Positions 47,598 through 58,323 are shown, counted from the first letter of the stretch. The stretch is 64,000 nt of DNA from Bacillus sp. PK3_68 (GCF_003600835.1 NZ_NQYC01000001.1:1240001-1304000), one strand, 5' to 3'. Made by a program: numbers and translations. The notes: generated by a model not told the origin, from the sequence alone.

Positions 47598-47737
47598 TGT
47601 ACAATTTCCTCCTTAATTCAAATCATCTGCAACAAATGAATAAAATGATTTCCAATATGATGAAAAAAATTCTGGTAAAAGGATACCAGAATTCCTTAAC
47701 AAAACTATTATGAAGTAGAAAATAACTGCTGTCAATT

Positions 47738-48052
47738 TTACTTAACTTTTTTCGTCCCAAGCAGTTCCCGCAGTTCTTCCTCATTGATTTCCTCAAACCA
47801 ATTCGTCGAGCGATAGGCTTCAACGGTTGCATAATTCATATAATCCCCCGGCATCATGGATAGGATATCAGCGACGAGTTCATATACGTGTACATCCTCT
47901 TCAGGCTTTCGCCATTTTTTCATCGTTAAATACTTCCACAAAGAAGGAATGTCAATGGTTCCGTAATTCAACAGCCGAAATTCCTCAACCTTGCTTTTTA
48001 ACGCCGGCAATAAATATTGAAAATACTTGTCATATGGATGTATTTCCCCCAT
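47738..48052 (-). CDS. comN: Post-transcriptional regulator ComN (YrzD)
   Basis: 104-residue protein of the YrzD/ComN family, which in B. subtilis acts on comER/comE operon expression after transcription and interacts with DivIVA. It starts MGEIHPYDKYFQYLLPALKSK and has the conserved YGTIDIPSLWKYLTMKKWRK and the DILSMMPGDYMNYATVEAYR block. GGAGGAGAAGG precedes the ATG. It is upstream of secDF and divergent from spoVB, as in B. subtilis. Confidence 0.9.
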   Translation of the reverse strand: MGEIHPYDKYFQYLLPALKSKVEEFRLLNYGTIDIPSLWKYLTMKKWRKPEEDVHVYELVADILSMMPGDYMNYATVEAYRSTNWFEEINEEELRELLGTKKVK

Positions 48053-48092
48053 CCTTCTCCTCCCCTTTTGTTTAGAAGAATCAATGAACTTG

Positions 48093-48122
48093 TCATGCTT
48101 GCCCGACTAGATGGCATATATA
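48093..48122 (+). promoter_or_regulatory. Candidate sigma-E promoter of spoVB
   Basis: TCATGCT (48093-48099), 15-nt spacer, CATATATA (48115-48122). spoVB is sigma-E dependent in B. subtilis; the match to the -35 consensus is 5 of 7. Confidence 0.5.
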
Positions 48123-48166
48123 TCATTGTAAAGCAATTCATCTATTTTGAGAAGGCAGGGAGACAG

Positions 48167-49705
48167 ATGTCAAAGTTTTTAAAGGGGACACTCGTTTTAA
48201 TGGCAGCTATGTTCATCACAAAAATACTCGGCTTTGTCAATCGCATTGTAATCGCCCGTCTGATCGGCGAGGAAGGTGTCGGCTTATACATGATGGTATT
48301 CCCATCATTTATTCTTGTAGTCACACTCACACAGATGGGGCTCCCTGTAGCCATCTCCAGAAGTATTGCCGCCGCAGAAGCAAGGGGCGACATAGCAAAA
48401 ATGAAAAGGATTTTAGCTGTATCGCTATCTATTACGCTGTCACTATCGTTACTTTTTACACCTGCACTTTTGCTGCTCGCTCCTTATTTGTCAGAAGTGT
48501 TATTTACCGATCCGCGCACCTACTATCCTTTAATCGCCATTACGCCAGCTATTCCGATTATTGCGGTTTCCTCCGTGCTACGTGGATATTTCCAAGGTAG
48601 ACAAAATATGAAGCCGGCTGCTTATTCTCAAATATTGGAGCAGATTGTCCGAATTGGTCTGATTGCTTTATTTACAAAGGAAATGCTCCCTTATGGAATG
48701 GAATTCGCTGCTGCCGGAGCAATGGCTGCCGCTGCCTGTGGAGAACTTGTTTCATTGCTTTATTTATTACTAATGTTCCGATTTAATAAAAACTTTCTGC
48801 TTCGGCGTCGCTTCTTCCGGGCTATTCGCACTGGAAAAGAAACAGTAAAAGAACTATTCGAGGTCGCCATTCCTACAACTGGCAGCCGGATGATCGGTTC
48901 TCTCTCGTGGTTTTTTGAACCGATCGTCGTCACTCAAAGTTTAGCTATCGCTGGTGTAACAGCCATCGCGGCTACCAAACAATATGGCGTGTTAACCGGA
49001 TATGCACTCCCGGTTATGTTCTTGCCATCATTCGTTACCCTAGCCTTGTCCACGTCTCTCGTTCCTGCTGTCAGCGAGGCGTACGCTAAGAAACAACATC
49101 AGCTGCTGGAGCACCGCGTCCAGGAAGCCTTGCGCTTTTGCCTTGTGACAGGCGGGCTGTCTGTGCTGCTTTTGTTCTTATATGCTGAACCGCTCATGCA
49201 ATTTATGTATCATTCATCCAATGGTGCCCGCTTTATTGAGTTAATGGCTCCTTTTTTCTTATTTTATTATTATCAAGGCCCTCTCCAGGCTGTTTTGCAA
49301 GCGTTGAACTTGGCCAATGCAGCAATGATTAACAGCCTAATTGGCGCCGCTGTAAAGTTAGCTGTTATCTTTATTTTTGCTTCACAACCGCAATTTGGCA
49401 TCTATGGCGCTGCGCTTGGCATGGCTGCAAGCATTTTACTCGTTACTCTGCTGCATTTGGCGACTGTCTTTAAAAAAATTTCTCTTACCGTAAACATTCA
49501 CCAGTACATTAAATTTTCTCTCGTTCTGGCTGCTTCTTTCTTTATTAGCCGTTCCTTAAACGATCTATGGTTGGATAAGCTTAGTTCTTTCACTTACCTA
49601 GCTGCCGGGGCAGCACTAACCATTCTTTGCTACTTTGTTTTTTCCGTTATGCTCGGTCTTGTGACTAAACAAGATTTATCGCGGCTTCCTTTTGTAAAAA
49701 AATAA
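48167..49705 (+). CDS. spoVB: Stage V sporulation protein B (lipid II flippase-like)
   Basis: 512-residue MOP-superfamily membrane protein with about 14 helices, needed for spore cortex peptidoglycan. It begins MSKFLKGTLVLMAAMFITKILG; the segments FVNRIVIARLIGEEGVGLYMM and AISRSIAAAEARGD are the conserved start of the polysaccharide-transport/MurJ-like fold. I use the ATG at 48167, preceded by AGGGAG, and discard the 50-residue upstream extension, which has no ribosome binding site. It converges on yrbG with 8 nt between them. Confidence 0.94.
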   Translation: MSKFLKGTLVLMAAMFITKILGFVNRIVIARLIGEEGVGLYMMVFPSFILVVTLTQMGLPVAISRSIAAAEARGDIAKMKRILAVSLSITLSLSLLFTPALLLLAPYLSEVLFTDPRTYYPLIAITPAIPIIAVSSVLRGYFQGRQNMKPAAYSQILEQIVRIGLIALFTKEMLPYGMEFAAAGAMAAAACGELVSLLYLLLMFRFNKNFLLRRRFFRAIRTGKETVKELFEVAIPTTGSRMIGSLSWFFEPIVVTQSLAIAGVTAIAATKQYGVLTGYALPVMFLPSFVTLALSTSLVPAVSEAYAKKQHQLLEHRVQEALRFCLVTGGLSVLLLFLYAEPLMQFMYHSSNGARFIELMAPFFLFYYYQGPLQAVLQALNLANAAMINSLIGAAVKLAVIFIFASQPQFGIYGAALGMAASILLVTLLHLATVFKKISLTVNIHQYIKFSLVLAASFFISRSLNDLWLDKLSSFTYLAAGAALTILCYFVFSVMLGLVTKQDLSRLPFVKK

Positions 49706-49713
49706 ATCGGCTT

Positions 49714-50358
49714 TTATACTCCCATCTTGTCAATATAAAACGTGCCATCATGGAAGCTACAAAACGAAATGCCTTTAATATCTTTGTAGCCTCTTTTCTT
49801 TAATTCACGCATGAGCCATTGCTCTGTTTTGCCGATCATTCGCAAATGTTCATGATGGACTTCGCCATCCAGCACAATCGGCAATGTGAATGAGCCCTCT
49901 TTTTTCTTATTCTCTTTCTTGAGAATTGACAGGGTGCCGGATGTTTCCAATATAGCGAATTCGATATCATCAATATGGCGAATATCTTTATCACGCAGTT
50001 GAAGAAGTAAATCATCATAATTATAGCGATGTCTTCTCATCGCCTTTTCATCAATCTTTCCGTGTTTAATAACAATCTCTGGTTTGCCGTCGATAAACTC
50101 TCTGAACTTTACATTTTTTAAAGAGATATACGCAAGGCTGATTTGAATAATAACGAGAAGAGCGATGGGCACAAGTGTGTGCATTAACGGATCATTCGGC
50201 TGCTCAATGGCAATGACAGCCATTTCACCAATCATAATGAATACAACGAGATCCAGGATACTCAGCTCACCAATCTCTCTTCGGCCCATCATCCGGAATA
50301 CAAATAAAATAACAACATATAGAAATATGACTCGAAAAATGATTGTCCAGTAAACCAT
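49714..50358 (-). CDS. yrbG: DUF421 membrane protein (YrbG)
   Basis: 214 residues: three N-terminal helices (IIFRVIFLYVVILFVFRMMG, then LSILDLVVFIMIGEMAVIAI and LVPIALLVIIQISLAYISL) and a cytoplasmic domain with GKPEIVIKHGKI and the conserved RRHRYNYDDLLLQLRDKDI. This is the DUF421/YetF architecture; function unknown, some members are linked to spores. In B. subtilis yrbG also lies beside spoVB. Confidence 0.9.
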   Translation of the reverse strand: MVYWTIIFRVIFLYVVILFVFRMMGRREIGELSILDLVVFIMIGEMAVIAIEQPNDPLMHTLVPIALLVIIQISLAYISLKNVKFREFIDGKPEIVIKHGKIDEKAMRRHRYNYDDLLLQLRDKDIRHIDDIEFAILETSGTLSILKKENKKKEGSFTLPIVLDGEVHHEHLRMIGKTEQWLMRELKKRGYKDIKGISFCSFHDGTFYIDKMGV

Positions 50359-50455
50359 GGAACTCTCCTTTATATCTGTTAATGTTACCTCTTAGTGTGA
50401 GCCTAAGTGAAAAAAACATGAAATACAAACAATGGAAAGTAAGGAGGACTTTAAT

Positions 50456-50827
50456 GTGAAGCCTTTCAGTTATGGAATTATGTATGGAACGATCGTAATT
50501 TTTGTATTTGCTGCGGTGTGTAGCCTTGTCTTTTCTCTTATTTTACGGTTCAGCACGTTGAATGAATCATCCTTGCATCTCTCGATTACAATCACCTCAT
50601 TTTTTGTGCTTTTTATCGGGGGATTTATTTCAGGAAAGCTCTCTGGCCAAAAGGGCTGGCTCTCAGGAGGAGCCGCTGGGCTCTTATACAGTTTAGTTAT
50701 GATTCTTTACCAGTATTTAGGTCATGATTCCGTCTTCGGATGGGAGCAGCTCGTCTATCATCTCTGCTTTATCGTCACAGCAATGATGGGCGGCGTGCTC
50801 GGTGTGAATATGTCTTCAAAAAAATAA
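50456..50827 (+). CDS. yrzE: TIGR04086 family membrane protein (YrzE)
   Basis: 123-residue protein with four helices (IMYGTIVIFVFAAVCSLVFS; LHLSITITSFFVLFIGGFI; a third around GGAAGLLYSLVMILYQY; LVYHLCFIVTAMMGGVLG). The glycine-rich GGFISGKLSGQKGWLSGGAAG hinge is characteristic. The GTG at 50456 follows AAGGAGG with 8 nt spacing; the in-frame ATG at 50432 has no ribosome binding site. Function unknown; position between yrbG and yajC is conserved. Confidence 0.87.
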   Translation: MKPFSYGIMYGTIVIFVFAAVCSLVFSLILRFSTLNESSLHLSITITSFFVLFIGGFISGKLSGQKGWLSGGAAGLLYSLVMILYQYLGHDSVFGWEQLVYHLCFIVTAMMGGVLGVNMSSKK

Positions 50828-50864
50828 AAAAAGCAAATCAACCTATTTGGTTGATTTGCTTTTT
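50825..50864. terminator. Bidirectional terminator between yrzE and yajC
   Basis: AAAAAAGCAAATCAACC and GGTTGATTTGCTTTTTT around TATTT, a 17-bp perfect stem serving the convergent genes. Confidence 0.92.
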
Positions 50865-50871
50865 TATTACA

Positions 50872-51138
50872 TTATTGAGGTGTCACTGCTTTTTCGGACA
50901 CTTCACGAATGGCAGAACGATCATATGTAAGACGGCTGCCATCCCCGCATTTAATCACGACTGTGCCTTCTTCAATTGCATCGATAAATCCATGCAAACC
51001 GCCGATAGTCACCACTCTGTCGCCTTTTTGCAAACTGTTTTGCATTTCCGCTACTGATTTTTGACGCTTTTGTTGTGGACGGATAAGCAAAAAGTAAAAT
51101 AAAACAAACATCAACACGAGCATAATAATTGACTGCAT
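50872..51138 (-). CDS. yajC: Preprotein translocase subunit YajC
   Basis: 88 residues: one N-terminal helix (IIMLVLMFVLFYFLLIRPQQ) ending in the family signature RPQQKR, then a basic stretch and the soluble part with LQKGDRVVTIGGLHGFI. It associates with SecDF in the Sec machinery. It is 26 nt downstream of tgt in the queA-tgt-yajC order that is widespread in bacteria. Confidence 0.94.
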   Translation of the reverse strand: MQSIIMLVLMFVLFYFLLIRPQQKRQKSVAEMQNSLQKGDRVVTIGGLHGFIDAIEEGTVVIKCGDGSRLTYDRSAIREVSEKAVTPQ

Positions 51139-51164
51139 AATTTCACCCCTTTCTGAGAACGATG

Positions 51165-52699
<1,535 letters not shown>

Positions 52700-52825
52700 C
52701 ATACACTTGCTCGTCTCTGCTCGACAAACGTTCTCTCCAAAAAAGTCAGTCTTTACCTCTTAAAAAAGAGAAAAATCAAGGAGAAGACGCTACAGCGCCA
52801 TAATCAGAGTACAAAAGTGTTATTC

Positions 52826-53854
52826 TTACTTAATTAGCATCGCATCGCCAAAGCTGAAGAAGCGATATTTCTCAGCTACTGCTTCCTTGTAAGCATTCAT
52901 CACATGCTCTTTTCCGGCAAGGGCACTTACCAGCATGATTAATGTAGATTTGGGCAAGTGGAAGTTGGTGATCATGCCGTCAATTGCTTTAAAGTCAAAG
53001 CCGGGATAAATAAAAATGTCCGTCCAGCCGCTGGCTGCTTCGATACGTCCGTTATAATCCCGAGCTATTGTTTCCAATGTTCTTGTTGAAGTCGTGCCCA
53101 CACTGATGATACGGCCTCCCTCTTCTTTCACTTTCTGAATAAGATGAGCCGTTCCTTCCGACAAATGGTAAAACTCAGCATGCATTTCATGTTCCTCGAT
53201 CGCCTCCACAGACACCGGGCGGAAAGTACCGAGACCGACATGCAACGTTAAAAAAGCGGTATGTACGCCCATGGCTCGGATTTCTTCCAGCAGCTCTTCT
53301 GTAAAGTGAAGTCCGGCTGTCGGAGCAGCAGCTGATCCCCGTTCTTTCGCAAAGACCGTCTGGTAACGATCACGCTCCTCCAGCTGTTCTTTAATATAAG
53401 GCGGCAGCGGCATTTCTCCAAGCTCATCAAGCACTTCGTAAAAAATTCCTTCATAAGAAAAATCTAAAATTCGGCCACCATGCTCTTTTTCACCTGTACA
53501 AACAGCGGAAAGCCGGCCGTCTCCGAATATAATCTGACTGCCCTCTTTAATACGCTTCGCCGGTTTTACAAGTGTTTCCCAACGGTCGCCCTCCTCCTGT
53601 TTTAGCAGGAGCACTTCAATTTTCGCACCTGTATCTGTTTTTGTACCGTACAGCCGGGCTGGCATAACTTTTGTGTCGTTCAAGACAAGACAATCACCTG
53701 GTTGTAAAAAAGAGGTGATATTTTTGAATACTTCATGCTGAATAGCACCTGTTTCTTTATCAAGCACCATCAACCGGCTCTCCGCCCGCTCGGCAAGCGG
53801 CGTCTGTGCAATTAATTCTTCAGGCAGATTAAAGTCAAATTCCTCTACTTTCAC
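52826..53854 (-). CDS. queA: S-adenosylmethionine:tRNA ribosyltransferase-isomerase QueA
   Basis: Converts preQ1-34 to epoxyqueuosine in tRNA using SAM as ribosyl donor. 342 residues from the GTG at 53854 ([20 protein letters not shown]), the family length; an ATG three codons earlier directly follows GGG and is less likely. Conserved blocks are [38 protein letters not shown] and [18 protein letters not shown]. It forms queA-tgt-yajC, interrupted by repeat locus D. Confidence 0.96.
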   Translation of the reverse strand: MKVEEFDFNLPEELIAQTPLAERAESRLMVLDKETGAIQHEVFKNITSFLQPGDCLVLNDTKVMPARLYGTKTDTGAKIEVLLLKQEEGDRWETLVKPAKRIKEGSQIIFGDGRLSAVCTGEKEHGGRILDFSYEGIFYEVLDELGEMPLPPYIKEQLEERDRYQTVFAKERGSAAAPTAGLHFTEELLEEIRAMGVHTAFLTLHVGLGTFRPVSVEAIEEHEMHAEFYHLSEGTAHLIQKVKEEGGRIISVGTTSTRTLETIARDYNGRIEAASGWTDIFIYPGFDFKAIDGMITNFHLPKSTLIMLVSALAGKEHVMNAYKEAVAEKYRFFSFGDAMLIK

Positions 53855-53873
53855 TTTCTTCATCCCTATCTTT

Positions 53874-54080
53874 TTATTTCCATCTTCCGATCACATAAAA
53901 AATGAGTGACAGTACAATGCTGGCAATAATAGATGTCATAATCGGAAAATAAAATGTGGTATTTCCTTTTTTGAATAACAGGTCGCCAGGCAGACGCCCT
54001 ATTTTAACAAACTGCATCACTAGCCCTAACACAAAGATCACTACACCGATTAACATCAGTGTCTTACCGATTCCGCTCAT
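53874..54080 (-). CDS. yrzS: DUF2905 small membrane protein (YrzS)
   Basis: 68 residues with two helices ([19 protein letters not shown] and [21 protein letters not shown]) joined by the conserved [20 protein letters not shown]. This is a full DUF2905 protein; function unknown. The ATG at 54080 follows GGAGG and overlaps the last 17 nt of ruvB. It lies 19 nt upstream of queA, the arrangement known from B. subtilis. Confidence 0.9.
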   Translation of the reverse strand: MSGIGKTLMLIGVVIFVLGLVMQFVKIGRLPGDLLFKKGNTTFYFPIMTSIIASIVLSLIFYVIGRWK

Positions 54081-55077
54081 CTGTCGGAACCTCCATATGA
54101 AAATGCTGGTACACCAATTCACTGACGATCCGTCCTCTTGGTGTCCGCTGCAAAAAGCCAATTTGCAGCAAGTACGGCTCATACACATCTTCAATCGTGC
54201 CGGCTTCTTCACCAATGCTTGCAGCTATTGTTTCCACACCGACGGGACCGCCACGAAATCGCCCAATAATTGCTTTTAACAATTTGTGGTCAATGTGATC
54301 AAGTCCTCTACGGTCGACCTGCAGCAATTCAAGCGCCTCTTCTGCCAGCTCATAGGTAATTATGCCATTTCCACGCACCTGTGCATAGTCGCGCACCCTT
54401 TTTAAGAGCCGATTAGCAATCCGAGGTGTGCCCCTGGATCGGCGAGCAATCTCAGTGGCGCCGGCAGGATCAATCGCTGTTTGAAATATATCTGCTGTTC
54501 GCATAACCACTTCGCGGAGCTGCTCCTCATTATAATACTCAAGACGGCTTAACACACCGAAACGGTCTCGCAGTGGGGCAGAAAGAGAGCCTGCTCTTGT
54601 CGTTGCTCCAATCAAGGTAAATGGCGGCAAATCCAGGCGGACAGATCGGGCACTCGGCCCCTTGCCGATTACAATATCAAGGCAAAAATCCTCCATCGCT
54701 GGATACAGCACTTCCTCAATCGCACGCGGCAGCCGGTGAATTTCATCAATAAACAGCACATCACCCGGTTCGAGTGATGTTAGAACGGCAGCCAAATCAC
54801 CTGGCCGCTCAATCGCCGGTCCTGCTGTCGTCCGCATCTGCACACCCATTTCATTAGCAATCACAGCGGCAAGTGTGGTTTTGCCAAGACCAGGTGGTCC
54901 ATACAATAGTACATGATCGAGAGTTTCCTGTCGCTGACGGGCGGCTTCAATAAAAATTGCCAGATTATTTTTCACTTGCTCCTGGCCAATATATTGTTTT
55001 AATGTCTGAGGACGCAGTGATTGCTCCTCATATAACTCGTCCACTTCAGCCGTTCCGGAAACGATGCGTTCTTCCAT
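54064..55077 (-). CDS. ruvB: Holliday junction branch migration ATPase RuvB
   Basis: AAA+ motor that drives branch migration with RuvA. 337 residues. Walker A is GPPGLGKTT near 62, Walker B IDEIHR near 113, sensor 1 [18 protein letters not shown], and the C-terminal winged helix has [12 protein letters not shown] and [15 protein letters not shown]. The ATG has GGGAGTGATC upstream. It follows ruvA by 23 nt. Confidence 0.97.
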   Translation of the reverse strand: MEERIVSGTAEVDELYEEQSLRPQTLKQYIGQEQVKNNLAIFIEAARQRQETLDHVLLYGPPGLGKTTLAAVIANEMGVQMRTTAGPAIERPGDLAAVLTSLEPGDVLFIDEIHRLPRAIEEVLYPAMEDFCLDIVIGKGPSARSVRLDLPPFTLIGATTRAGSLSAPLRDRFGVLSRLEYYNEEQLREVVMRTADIFQTAIDPAGATEIARRSRGTPRIANRLLKRVRDYAQVRGNGIITYELAEEALELLQVDRRGLDHIDHKLLKAIIGRFRGGPVGVETIAASIGEEAGTIEDVYEPYLLQIGFLQRTPRGRIVSELVYQHFHMEVPTDERNR

Positions 55078-55100
55078 CGCAAGATCACTCCCTCATTCAG

Positions 55101-55712
55101 TTATCCATTCAGCAGTAATTGCAAGCCTTTGCGGATATATTGGTCTGTCGTTAACTGCTCTGCTTTCAGCTTCACACTTACCTTCTTAATTTCCCGTGCA
55201 GAATAGCCAAGTGCCTCAAGCGCGAGCAATGCTTCTTCTAGCTCAGCGTAAACAGCCGCTTTTTGTTCCATGCCCTCCGGCTGAAATAAATTCGGAAAAA
55301 ACTCCGGCACAACATCCGCTAATTTTCCTTTTAAATCTAAAATCATTTGCCGAGCAGTCTTCTTGCCAACACCCGGGAATTTCGTTAAAAACCTTTCATC
55401 TTCTTGTTCAATAGCCGATACTACTTGCTGAGGCTCTCCGCTCGCCAATACAGCTAACGCTCCTTTCGGCCCGATGCCCGACACCGAAATCAATTTCTCG
55501 AACAGCCTCTTTTCTTCTATAGAAACAAATCCATACAGCGCCAGCACATCTTCGCGTACATGCTGATGCACATACACAGTGACAGTCTGCTGTTCGTGTT
55601 TGGAAAAAGCAAATGGATTTGGCGTTAATATTTGAAAGCCAATGCCGCCATTTTCAATTACCACATATTCCGGACCTACGAACGCTACGCTGCCTTTAAT
55701 ATATTCATACAA
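55101..55712 (-). CDS. ruvA: Holliday junction binding protein RuvA
   Basis: Tetrameric junction-binding partner of RuvB. 203 residues from the TTG at 55712 ([23 protein letters not shown]), which has GGGGAG 9 nt upstream; the longer frame adds 9 residues without homology. OB-fold first, then two helix-hairpin-helix motifs ([16 protein letters not shown] and [14 protein letters not shown]), a linker, and the RuvB-contacting domain III ([20 protein letters not shown]). Confidence 0.96.
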   Translation of the reverse strand: MYEYIKGSVAFVGPEYVVIENGGIGFQILTPNPFAFSKHEQQTVTVYVHQHVREDVLALYGFVSIEEKRLFEKLISVSGIGPKGALAVLASGEPQQVVSAIEQEDERFLTKFPGVGKKTARQMILDLKGKLADVVPEFFPNLFQPEGMEQKAAVYAELEEALLALEALGYSAREIKKVSVKLKAEQLTTDQYIRKGLQLLLNG

Positions 55713-55828
55713 GTTTATTCGCTCCCCTACACTGCACATTACTCCTCATTTTATCATAACATGATTCATTGTTGAAAAAAATAAAAAGAAACGTTTGTTC
55801 TTATAAAGAATCTCCTTTTTCGCTCGCC

Positions 55829-56107
55829 TCATTGTCGTTTTTCAAATATAACTTCTTTTGCGTTCATATCAACAAGCTGATACCTCTTATACTCTGACCA
55901 GAAATCTTCCATTGCCCAAATAACTTCCTGATGGACTGACTTCCTTAATTGACCGTCTCTTCCTACTTCCAGAAGTGTCACTTGAACACTGTGTGGCTTT
56001 TCTTGAACGGCTGCCAGACCTTCTCCTTCTTTCTCTTTCTCTCTCAGCGCATATACACCGCCTGACAGCACACAGAGCAGTAACATTACAAGCACAGGAC
56101 CTTTCAC
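55829..56107 (-). CDS. bofC: BofC-like protein, N-terminal domain only
   Basis: 92 residues: a signal peptide or anchor (GPVLVMLLLCVLSGGVYAL) followed by a short domain with VQVTLLEVGRDGQL and WAMEDFWSEYKRYQLVDMNAKEVIFEKR. This fits the N-terminal domain of BofC, the secreted inhibitor of SpoIVB in the sigma-K checkpoint, especially the (M)DDFW-type motif. B. subtilis BofC is about 170 residues; the C-terminal domain is missing and cannot be found in other frames, since only about 115 nt remain before ruvA. The position upstream of ruvA agrees with bofC. The GTG start has AAGGAGAG. Confidence 0.75.
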   Translation of the reverse strand: MKGPVLVMLLLCVLSGGVYALREKEKEGEGLAAVQEKPHSVQVTLLEVGRDGQLRKSVHQEVIWAMEDFWSEYKRYQLVDMNAKEVIFEKRQ

Positions 56108-56159
56108 TTGTCTCTCTCCTTTTTACCTTCATTTTCGCCAAAAAGAAAAGAGCACAAAC

Positions 56160-56186
56160 AAAAAGACCGTCTTAATTGACGGTCTT
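56160..56186 (-). terminator. Terminator after the 73-residue hypothetical gene
   Basis: GACCGTC and GACGGTC around TTAATT, followed on the minus strand by TTTTTG. Confidence 0.8.
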
Positions 56187-56216
56187 ACCTATCATAAGTC
56201 CAATGTTCAATTATGT

Positions 56217-56438
56217 TTAGTTAGGGGATACCATGCCGCCTGCTCCTGCAGAGCTGACATCATCATCTACCTCTTTATGCTCTACACGCTGGTAAGGGCT
56301 TTCCGGCTCAGTATTTTTGTTTTTATCAACAGAAATAACTTCAATGTTCTCTCTTCTCAGCGCACTCTTCAGTATTTCTGTGAAATCCTCTTTCATCTTG
56401 TCTTCATCATACCGAAGCTCTACATTTACTACTTTCAT
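56217..56438 (-). CDS. Hypothetical 73-residue protein
   Basis: Starts MKVVNVELRYDEDKMKED at the ATG at 56438, with GAGGAG upstream; a longer frame adds 8 residues. The first half looks like a beta-alpha-beta element (ELRYDEDKMKEDFTEILKSALRRENIEVISVDKNKN); the tail is polar and ends in glycine-rich SAGAGGMVSPN. I recognise no family. It has its own ribosome binding site and terminator, which favours a real gene. Confidence 0.6.
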   Translation of the reverse strand: MKVVNVELRYDEDKMKEDFTEILKSALRRENIEVISVDKNKNTEPESPYQRVEHKEVDDDVSSAGAGGMVSPN

Positions 56439-56525
56439 TTTGCTCTCCTCGCTTTCTTTCATATGTATTTGTTATTTTCCCTGCTCTTTCTGATTTAAAC
56501 GCCGGATTGATGGATAAAAGCGGTG

Positions 56526-56554
56526 TTGCATTTTCTTAGAATCTCGTGTATATT
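56526..56554 (+). promoter_or_regulatory. Promoter of the unassigned RNA
   Basis: TTGCAT (56526-56531) and TATATT (56549-56554), 17-nt spacer. No coding frame with a ribosome binding site follows. Confidence 0.7.
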
Positions 56555-56561
56555 ATATATA

Positions 56562-56792
56562 TCAGCTGCGTTGTGCGTAACCTTAATAAAGTTTTAACCT
56601 TTAAGCTGAAATAGGGAGTTTTAAATTGAAGCCGGAATGTCATGCCTCATTGCTATGAGGACGACAGGAACGTTTCTGCAAACACCCACTTTATGGAGTG
56701 GTGGTTTTAAAACTTCATTAAACGTACGGCAACTGCGGCCTTTCCTTTACATAATTTAAGCCGGTTTCCTTTTTGGAAGCCGGCTTTTTTGC
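56562..56792 (+). ncRNA. Unassigned structured RNA of about 230 nt
   Basis: Bounded by a good promoter and by a terminator (AAGCCGGTTTCC, TTTTT, GGAAGCCGGCTTTTTT, 56758-56790) that has its T run only on the plus strand. Inside, AGTTTTAAA (56617-56625) pairs with TTTAAAACT (56706-56714), enclosing hairpins CCTCAT-TGCT-ATGAGG (56645-56660, lengthened by GTC/GAC) and CCACT-TTATGG-AGTGG (56686-56701). The 5' GCTGCG..GCGTA can pair with TACG..CTGCGGC near 56726-56740. No plus-strand gene follows. I cannot match it to 6S, SRP, tmRNA, RNase P or a known riboswitch class. Confidence 0.65.
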
Positions 56793-56814
56793 ATATACAA
56801 TCATACATATTCTT

Positions 56815-56964
56815 TTATTTTGTTTCCCTGTGCAGCGTAGGTCTTTTCAGCCGTGGACAATACTTTTTCAGTTCCAATCGTTCCGAGTTTGTCCGTTTAT
56901 TCTTTGTTTTCATGTAATTTCTATCTCCTGTCTCCGTACATGCTAATGTAATAGTTACTCTCAT
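56815..56964 (-). CDS. rpmG: Ribosomal protein L33, reduced-cysteine form
   Basis: 49 residues, [18 protein letters not shown] to [10 protein letters not shown]. The first CxxC of zinc-binding L33 is changed to CTET and the second pair is reduced to one cysteine (KYCPRL), so the four-cysteine zinc site is gone. Such C-minus paralogues replace zinc-containing L33 during zinc starvation. It is 23 nt behind the YciC-like gene under Zur boxes. The ATG follows AAGGAGAG. Confidence 0.93.
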   Translation of the reverse strand: MRVTITLACTETGDRNYMKTKNKRTNSERLELKKYCPRLKRPTLHRETK

Positions 56965-56987
56965 TTTTCTCTCTCCTTCAATAGTGA

Positions 56988-58172
56988 TTATGCCGTTACA
57001 AACGGAGGCAGCGGATCTTTTAAAGAAGACCATTCTGCTTTTTGTTCGTTCTCGGTCAACAAACAGCAATCGAGTGCCTTTTCAATTTCTTCTTTATTCA
57101 TTCCAATCCCAATAAATACAAGCTCATTTATCCGGTCTCTATGTTCATGATGCCATCTTTTCAGTAATTCAGGTTCCTCCTGTAGCATTTGCTTTTGCTC
57201 CTGCTCAGGATAAGCAGCAATCCATTGTCCGACTCCCTGAAAGATGATGGAAGGTCCGGCTTGTGATAGTATGCAGGCTGTATCATTGCGGGAAGCGAGC
57301 CAAATAAATCCCTTTGCTCTAACTACTTCTGCTGGCCAGTTTTCCAGCCAATCCTTTAAGCGCTTCGGATGAAATGGCAGCTGTCTGCGATAAACAAAAG
57401 AGGAAATCCCATATTCTTCTGTTTCCGGTGTATGTTCACTGTTCAACTCTTTAATCCACCCAGCACTATGACTCACCTGTTCAAAATCGAGTAAATTCGT
57501 ATTGAGTACCTCATCTAGTGAAAGGCGGCCATGATCTGTTAAAACAATACGGGCCTCTGGATTCAACTTTTCCAAAACTGCCTTTAATTCCAGTGTTTCC
57601 TCTTTTCCTACGAGATCAATTTTATTAAGTACAATAACATTAGCAAACTCAATTTGGTCAATTAATAAATCAACCACTTCTCTTGTGTCTGTTTCATCTG
57701 CCGCTTCTTTTCGTTCAAGCAGGCTCTCACCGGAAGCAAAGTCATGCCAAAAACGACACGCGTCTACAACCGTTACCATCGTATCAAGCCGGCAAACAGC
57801 TGATAAATCAATTCCTACAGCTTCATCCATGTATGTAAATGTCTGAGCTACCGGCATAGGCTCGCTAATCCCCGTTGATTCAATCACGATATAATCGATA
57901 TCGCCAATTGCTGCAAGCTTTTTCACTTCTTTAATTAAATCCTCCCGAAGTGTGCAACAAATACAGCCATTTTGCATTTCAACAAGCTTTTCCTCTGTCC
58001 GCGAAAACCCACCTTGTTTAATAAGTGAAGCATCGATGTTAATCTCGCTCATATCGTTTACGATAACTGCGACTTTCTTTCCTTCCCTATTTTTTAAAAT
58101 ATGATTGAGCAGTGTGGTTTTCCCTGCACCCAAGTATCCGCTTAATACTGTTACTGGAATTTTTATTTTCAC
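56988..58172 (-). CDS. yciC: COG0523 GTPase, YciC/ZagA-like zinc metallochaperone
   Basis: 394-residue G3E GTPase. Walker A is [13 protein letters not shown] near residue 12, the metal-binding CxCC is [11 protein letters not shown], Walker B/switch [14 protein letters not shown], and the guanine motif NKID. The C-terminal CobW domain has [14 protein letters not shown]. The GTG at 58172 follows AAGGGAGAG. The YciC assignment rests on the Zur-type boxes and promoter upstream (58195-58251) and the L33 C-minus gene behind it, as in known Zur regulons. Confidence 0.9.
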   Translation of the reverse strand: MKIKIPVTVLSGYLGAGKTTLLNHILKNREGKKVAVIVNDMSEINIDASLIKQGGFSRTEEKLVEMQNGCICCTLREDLIKEVKKLAAIGDIDYIVIESTGISEPMPVAQTFTYMDEAVGIDLSAVCRLDTMVTVVDACRFWHDFASGESLLERKEAADETDTREVVDLLIDQIEFANVIVLNKIDLVGKEETLELKAVLEKLNPEARIVLTDHGRLSLDEVLNTNLLDFEQVSHSAGWIKELNSEHTPETEEYGISSFVYRRQLPFHPKRLKDWLENWPAEVVRAKGFIWLASRNDTACILSQAGPSIIFQGVGQWIAAYPEQEQKQMLQEEPELLKRWHHEHRDRINELVFIGIGMNKEEIEKALDCCLLTENEQKAEWSSLKDPLPPFVTA

Positions 58173-58194
58173 TTTATTCTCTCCCTTCAACAAA

Positions 58195-58251
58195 CCGTAA
58201 TCATTACGATTTACAACTTTTATATTAAAACGTAATTATTCCTATTTGCAA
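58195..58251 (-). promoter_or_regulatory. Promoter and two Zur boxes of the yciC-rpmG operon
   Basis: Box 1 (58195-58209) contains CGTAATCATTACG, a 13-bp perfect palindrome matching the B. subtilis Zur consensus TCGTAATnATTACGA except at one end. Box 2 (58230-58244) has CGTAATTATT with three mismatches. TTGCAA (58251-58246) and TAATAT (58227-58222), 18-nt spacer, form the promoter; box 2 lies in the spacer and box 1 just downstream of the start point. Confidence 0.82.
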
Positions 58252-58323
58252 GAGTTTTTTTAAAAAAATAAACTAAAAGGATAATTTTTCTTCAACGAAT
58301 GACTGTACCATAGTTCCTCAAAC

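Noticed and set aside
55740-55829. Frameshift as the cause of the short BofC
   Set aside because: Both other frames of the remaining ~115 nt fail to resemble the BofC C-terminal domain, and the space is too short for it.
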